A stretch of 7,898 nucleotides of DNA from Bacteroidota bacterium (GTDB lineage: Bacteria > Bacteroidota > Bacteroidia > Flavobacteriales > Weeksellaceae). This document shows, one piece after another, positions 6,510 to 7,898 of the stretch (positions are counted from its first letter, which is position 1; each line of letters begins with the position of its first letter). The position numbers and the translations under genes are program-made. The stretch covers positions 1 through 7,898 of the forward strand of contig JAEXJU010000357.1 of NCBI GenBank assembly GCA_023448955.1, in the 5' to 3' direction. Under the pieces are notes generated by a model. That model was not told the origin of the DNA. It made no database searches and was given only the letters and a program-made list of their open reading frames with translations.

Positions 6510-7898
6510 TTATTCTACAGTTACTGATTTTGCAAGGTTTCTTGGCTGATCTACATTTGCACCTCTTTCTACTGCAATATAGTAAGATAACAGCTGAAGC
6601 GGTATTGATGCTAACATTGGCGAAAAGCATTCCGATGTCTCAGGAATCTCAATTATATAATCTGCCATTGCAGATACCTGAGTATCACCTTTATTGACTA
6701 CAGCAATAACCTTACCTTTTCTAGCCTTTATTTCCTGAACATTGCTTACAATTTTATCATAGTGTCCTATTTTAGGAGCAATGATAACAATTGGCATATT
6801 TTCATCTATAAGTGCTATTGGTCCATGTTTCATTTCAGCAGCAGGATATCCTTCCGCATGAATGTAGGAAATTTCTTTCAATTTTAAAGCGCCTTCTAAT
6901 GCAGCTGGAAAATTATATCCTCTTCCTAGATATAAAAAGTTGGATGCATCAGCAAATTTAGAAGCAATTGCTTTCACATTATCATTTACAGAACTCAGAA
7001 CATCCTCTACTTTTTTAGGAATAGAATCTAATTCAGTTATAAGCCTCATGAAATCAGCTTTTCCTAGATTACCATTATGATTTCCTAACTTGATTGCTAT
7101 CAGTGATAAAATTGTTAACTGAGCTGTAAATGCTTTTGTAGAAGCAACACCAATTTCCGGACCAGCGTGTGTGTAAGAACCAGCATCAGTATAACGTGCT
7201 ATTGATGAATCCACTACATTACAAATACCGTAAACAAAAGCGCCTTTTTCTTTCGCAAGCTTAATAGCAGCCATTGTATCTGCGGTTTCACCTGATTGAG
7301 AGATTGCAATTACAACATCTTTAGAACTTATTATAGGATTTCTGTATCTGAACTCAGAAGCATACTCCACTTCTACAGGAACTCTTGCAAACTCTTCGAT
7401 TAGATATTCTCCGATAAGTCCTGCGTGCCAAGATGTGCCACAAGCGATAATGATGATTCTTTCGGCATTGGTAAGTCTCTCCAAATGATCCCAGATTCCA
7501 GCCATTTTAATAATCCCTTCATCTACAAGAAGGCGACCACGCATTGTATCAAGAATAGATTTTGGCTGCTCAAAAATTTCTTTTAGCATAAAATGCTCAT
7601 AGCCTCCTTTTTCAATTTGTTCAAGATTTAATCTTAACTCCTGAATAGCAGGTTCAACTTTCGTATTTTCTTTTATTGTTCTGATATCTATTCCAGATTC
7701 CAGAGAGATAGTTGCCATATGACCTTCTTCAAGGTAAACTGCTTCTTTGGTAAACTCAACAAACGGTGAAGCATCAGAAGCAACGAAATATTCATTTTCT
7801 CCAATTCCTACTGCAAGTGGCGAACCTAATCTTGCAACAATTAATTGTCCCGGAAAATCTTCATGCATCACTGAAATAGCGTATGCTCCATATACTTC
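6510..7898 (-). CDS. glmS: Glutamine--fructose-6-phosphate aminotransferase, N-terminus cut off by the window edge
   Basis: GlmS converts fructose-6-phosphate and glutamine to glucosamine-6-phosphate and glutamate, the first step towards UDP-GlcNAc for peptidoglycan and lipopolysaccharide, in the cytoplasm. The frame is open to the window edge: the codons at 7872-7898 read EVYGAYAIS, so the gene continues upstream and the GTG at 7869-7871 is internal. The 462 residues seen hold the end of the glutaminase domain and both SIS sugar-isomerase domains. Visible motifs are CGTS (153-156), SQSGETADT (200-208) and VASTKAFTAQ (251-260). Equivalents of the E. coli catalytic residues Glu488, His504 and Lys603 appear in KLKEISYIHAEG (Glu342), EMKHGP (His358) and RNLAKSVTVE (Lys457). 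That last motif is the conserved C-terminus. About 150 N-terminal residues, including the catalytic Cys, are missing, judging from the usual length of about 610. Confidence 0.97.
   Translation of the reverse strand, partial: EVYGAYAISVMHEDFPGQLIVARLGSPLAVGIGENEYFVASDASPFVEFTKEAVYLEEGHMATISLESGIDIRTIKENTKVEPAIQELRLNLEQIEKGGYEHFMLKEIFEQPKSILDTMRGRLLVDEGIIKMAGIWDHLERLTNAERIIIIACGTSWHAGLIGEYLIEEFARVPVEVEYASEFRYRNPIISSKDVVIAISQSGETADTMAAIKLAKEKGAFVYGICNVVDSSIARYTDAGSYTHAGPEIGVASTKAFTAQLTILSLIAIKLGNHNGNLGKADFMRLITELDSIPKKVEDVLSSVNDNVKAIASKFADASNFLYLGRGYNFPAALEGALKLKEISYIHAEGYPAAEMKHGPIALIDENMPIVIIAPKIGHYDKIVSNVQEIKARKGKVIAVVNKGDTQVSAMADYIIEIPETSECFSPMLASIPLQLLSYYIAVERGANVDQPRNLAKSVTVE

Noticed and set aside
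7869..7871. GTG as a start codon for glmS
   Set aside because: The frame continues upstream to the window edge with typical GlmS residues (EVYGAYAIS), so the GTG is an internal Val codon.

Overview
The window is a low-GC stretch from a member of the Bacteroidota, most likely a flavobacterium of the Weeksellaceae type (Chryseobacterium/Elizabethkingia-like). The evidence is the gldK-gldL-gldM-gldN order, AT-rich spacers, starts without an obvious Shine-Dalgarno sequence, and -7/-33 promoter signals of the Bacteroidota type. The genus is inferred from protein character and was not confirmed by a search.

From the right end leftwards, nearly everything is on the minus strand. The window opens inside glmS (6510-7898), which makes glucosamine-6-phosphate and lacks its N-terminus here. 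A 106-nt spacer follows with a good candidate promoter, then four tightly spaced genes: gldK (4982-6403), gldL (4260-4937), gldM (2645-4213) and gldN (1335-2576). These encode the trans-envelope core of the type IX secretion system (T9SS), which in many relatives also drives gliding. GldL and GldM form the inner-membrane motor powered by the proton motive force. GldM reaches across the periplasm to the ring made of the outer-membrane lipoprotein GldK and its partner GldN. A strong bidirectional-looking terminator (1279-1313) closes the operon.

Immediately after that terminator, on the same strand, is a small FAD-dependent oxidoreductase of the DadA/DAO fold (242-1273), whose start codon lies only five bases past the U-tract. 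At the left edge, on the plus strand, is the C-terminal end of a small membrane protein (1-171). It converges on the oxidoreductase, with a hairpin terminator between them. No RNA genes, mobile elements, CRISPR arrays or gaps over 300 bases were seen.

The core system is well known, so no wholly new system is claimed. The points most worth following are: a 22-bp element repeated almost exactly upstream of gldK and gldN, which suggests a second, internal transcription signal for gldN; the oxidoreductase start jammed against a terminator; and low-complexity charged inserts in both GldK and GldN, the two ring partners.
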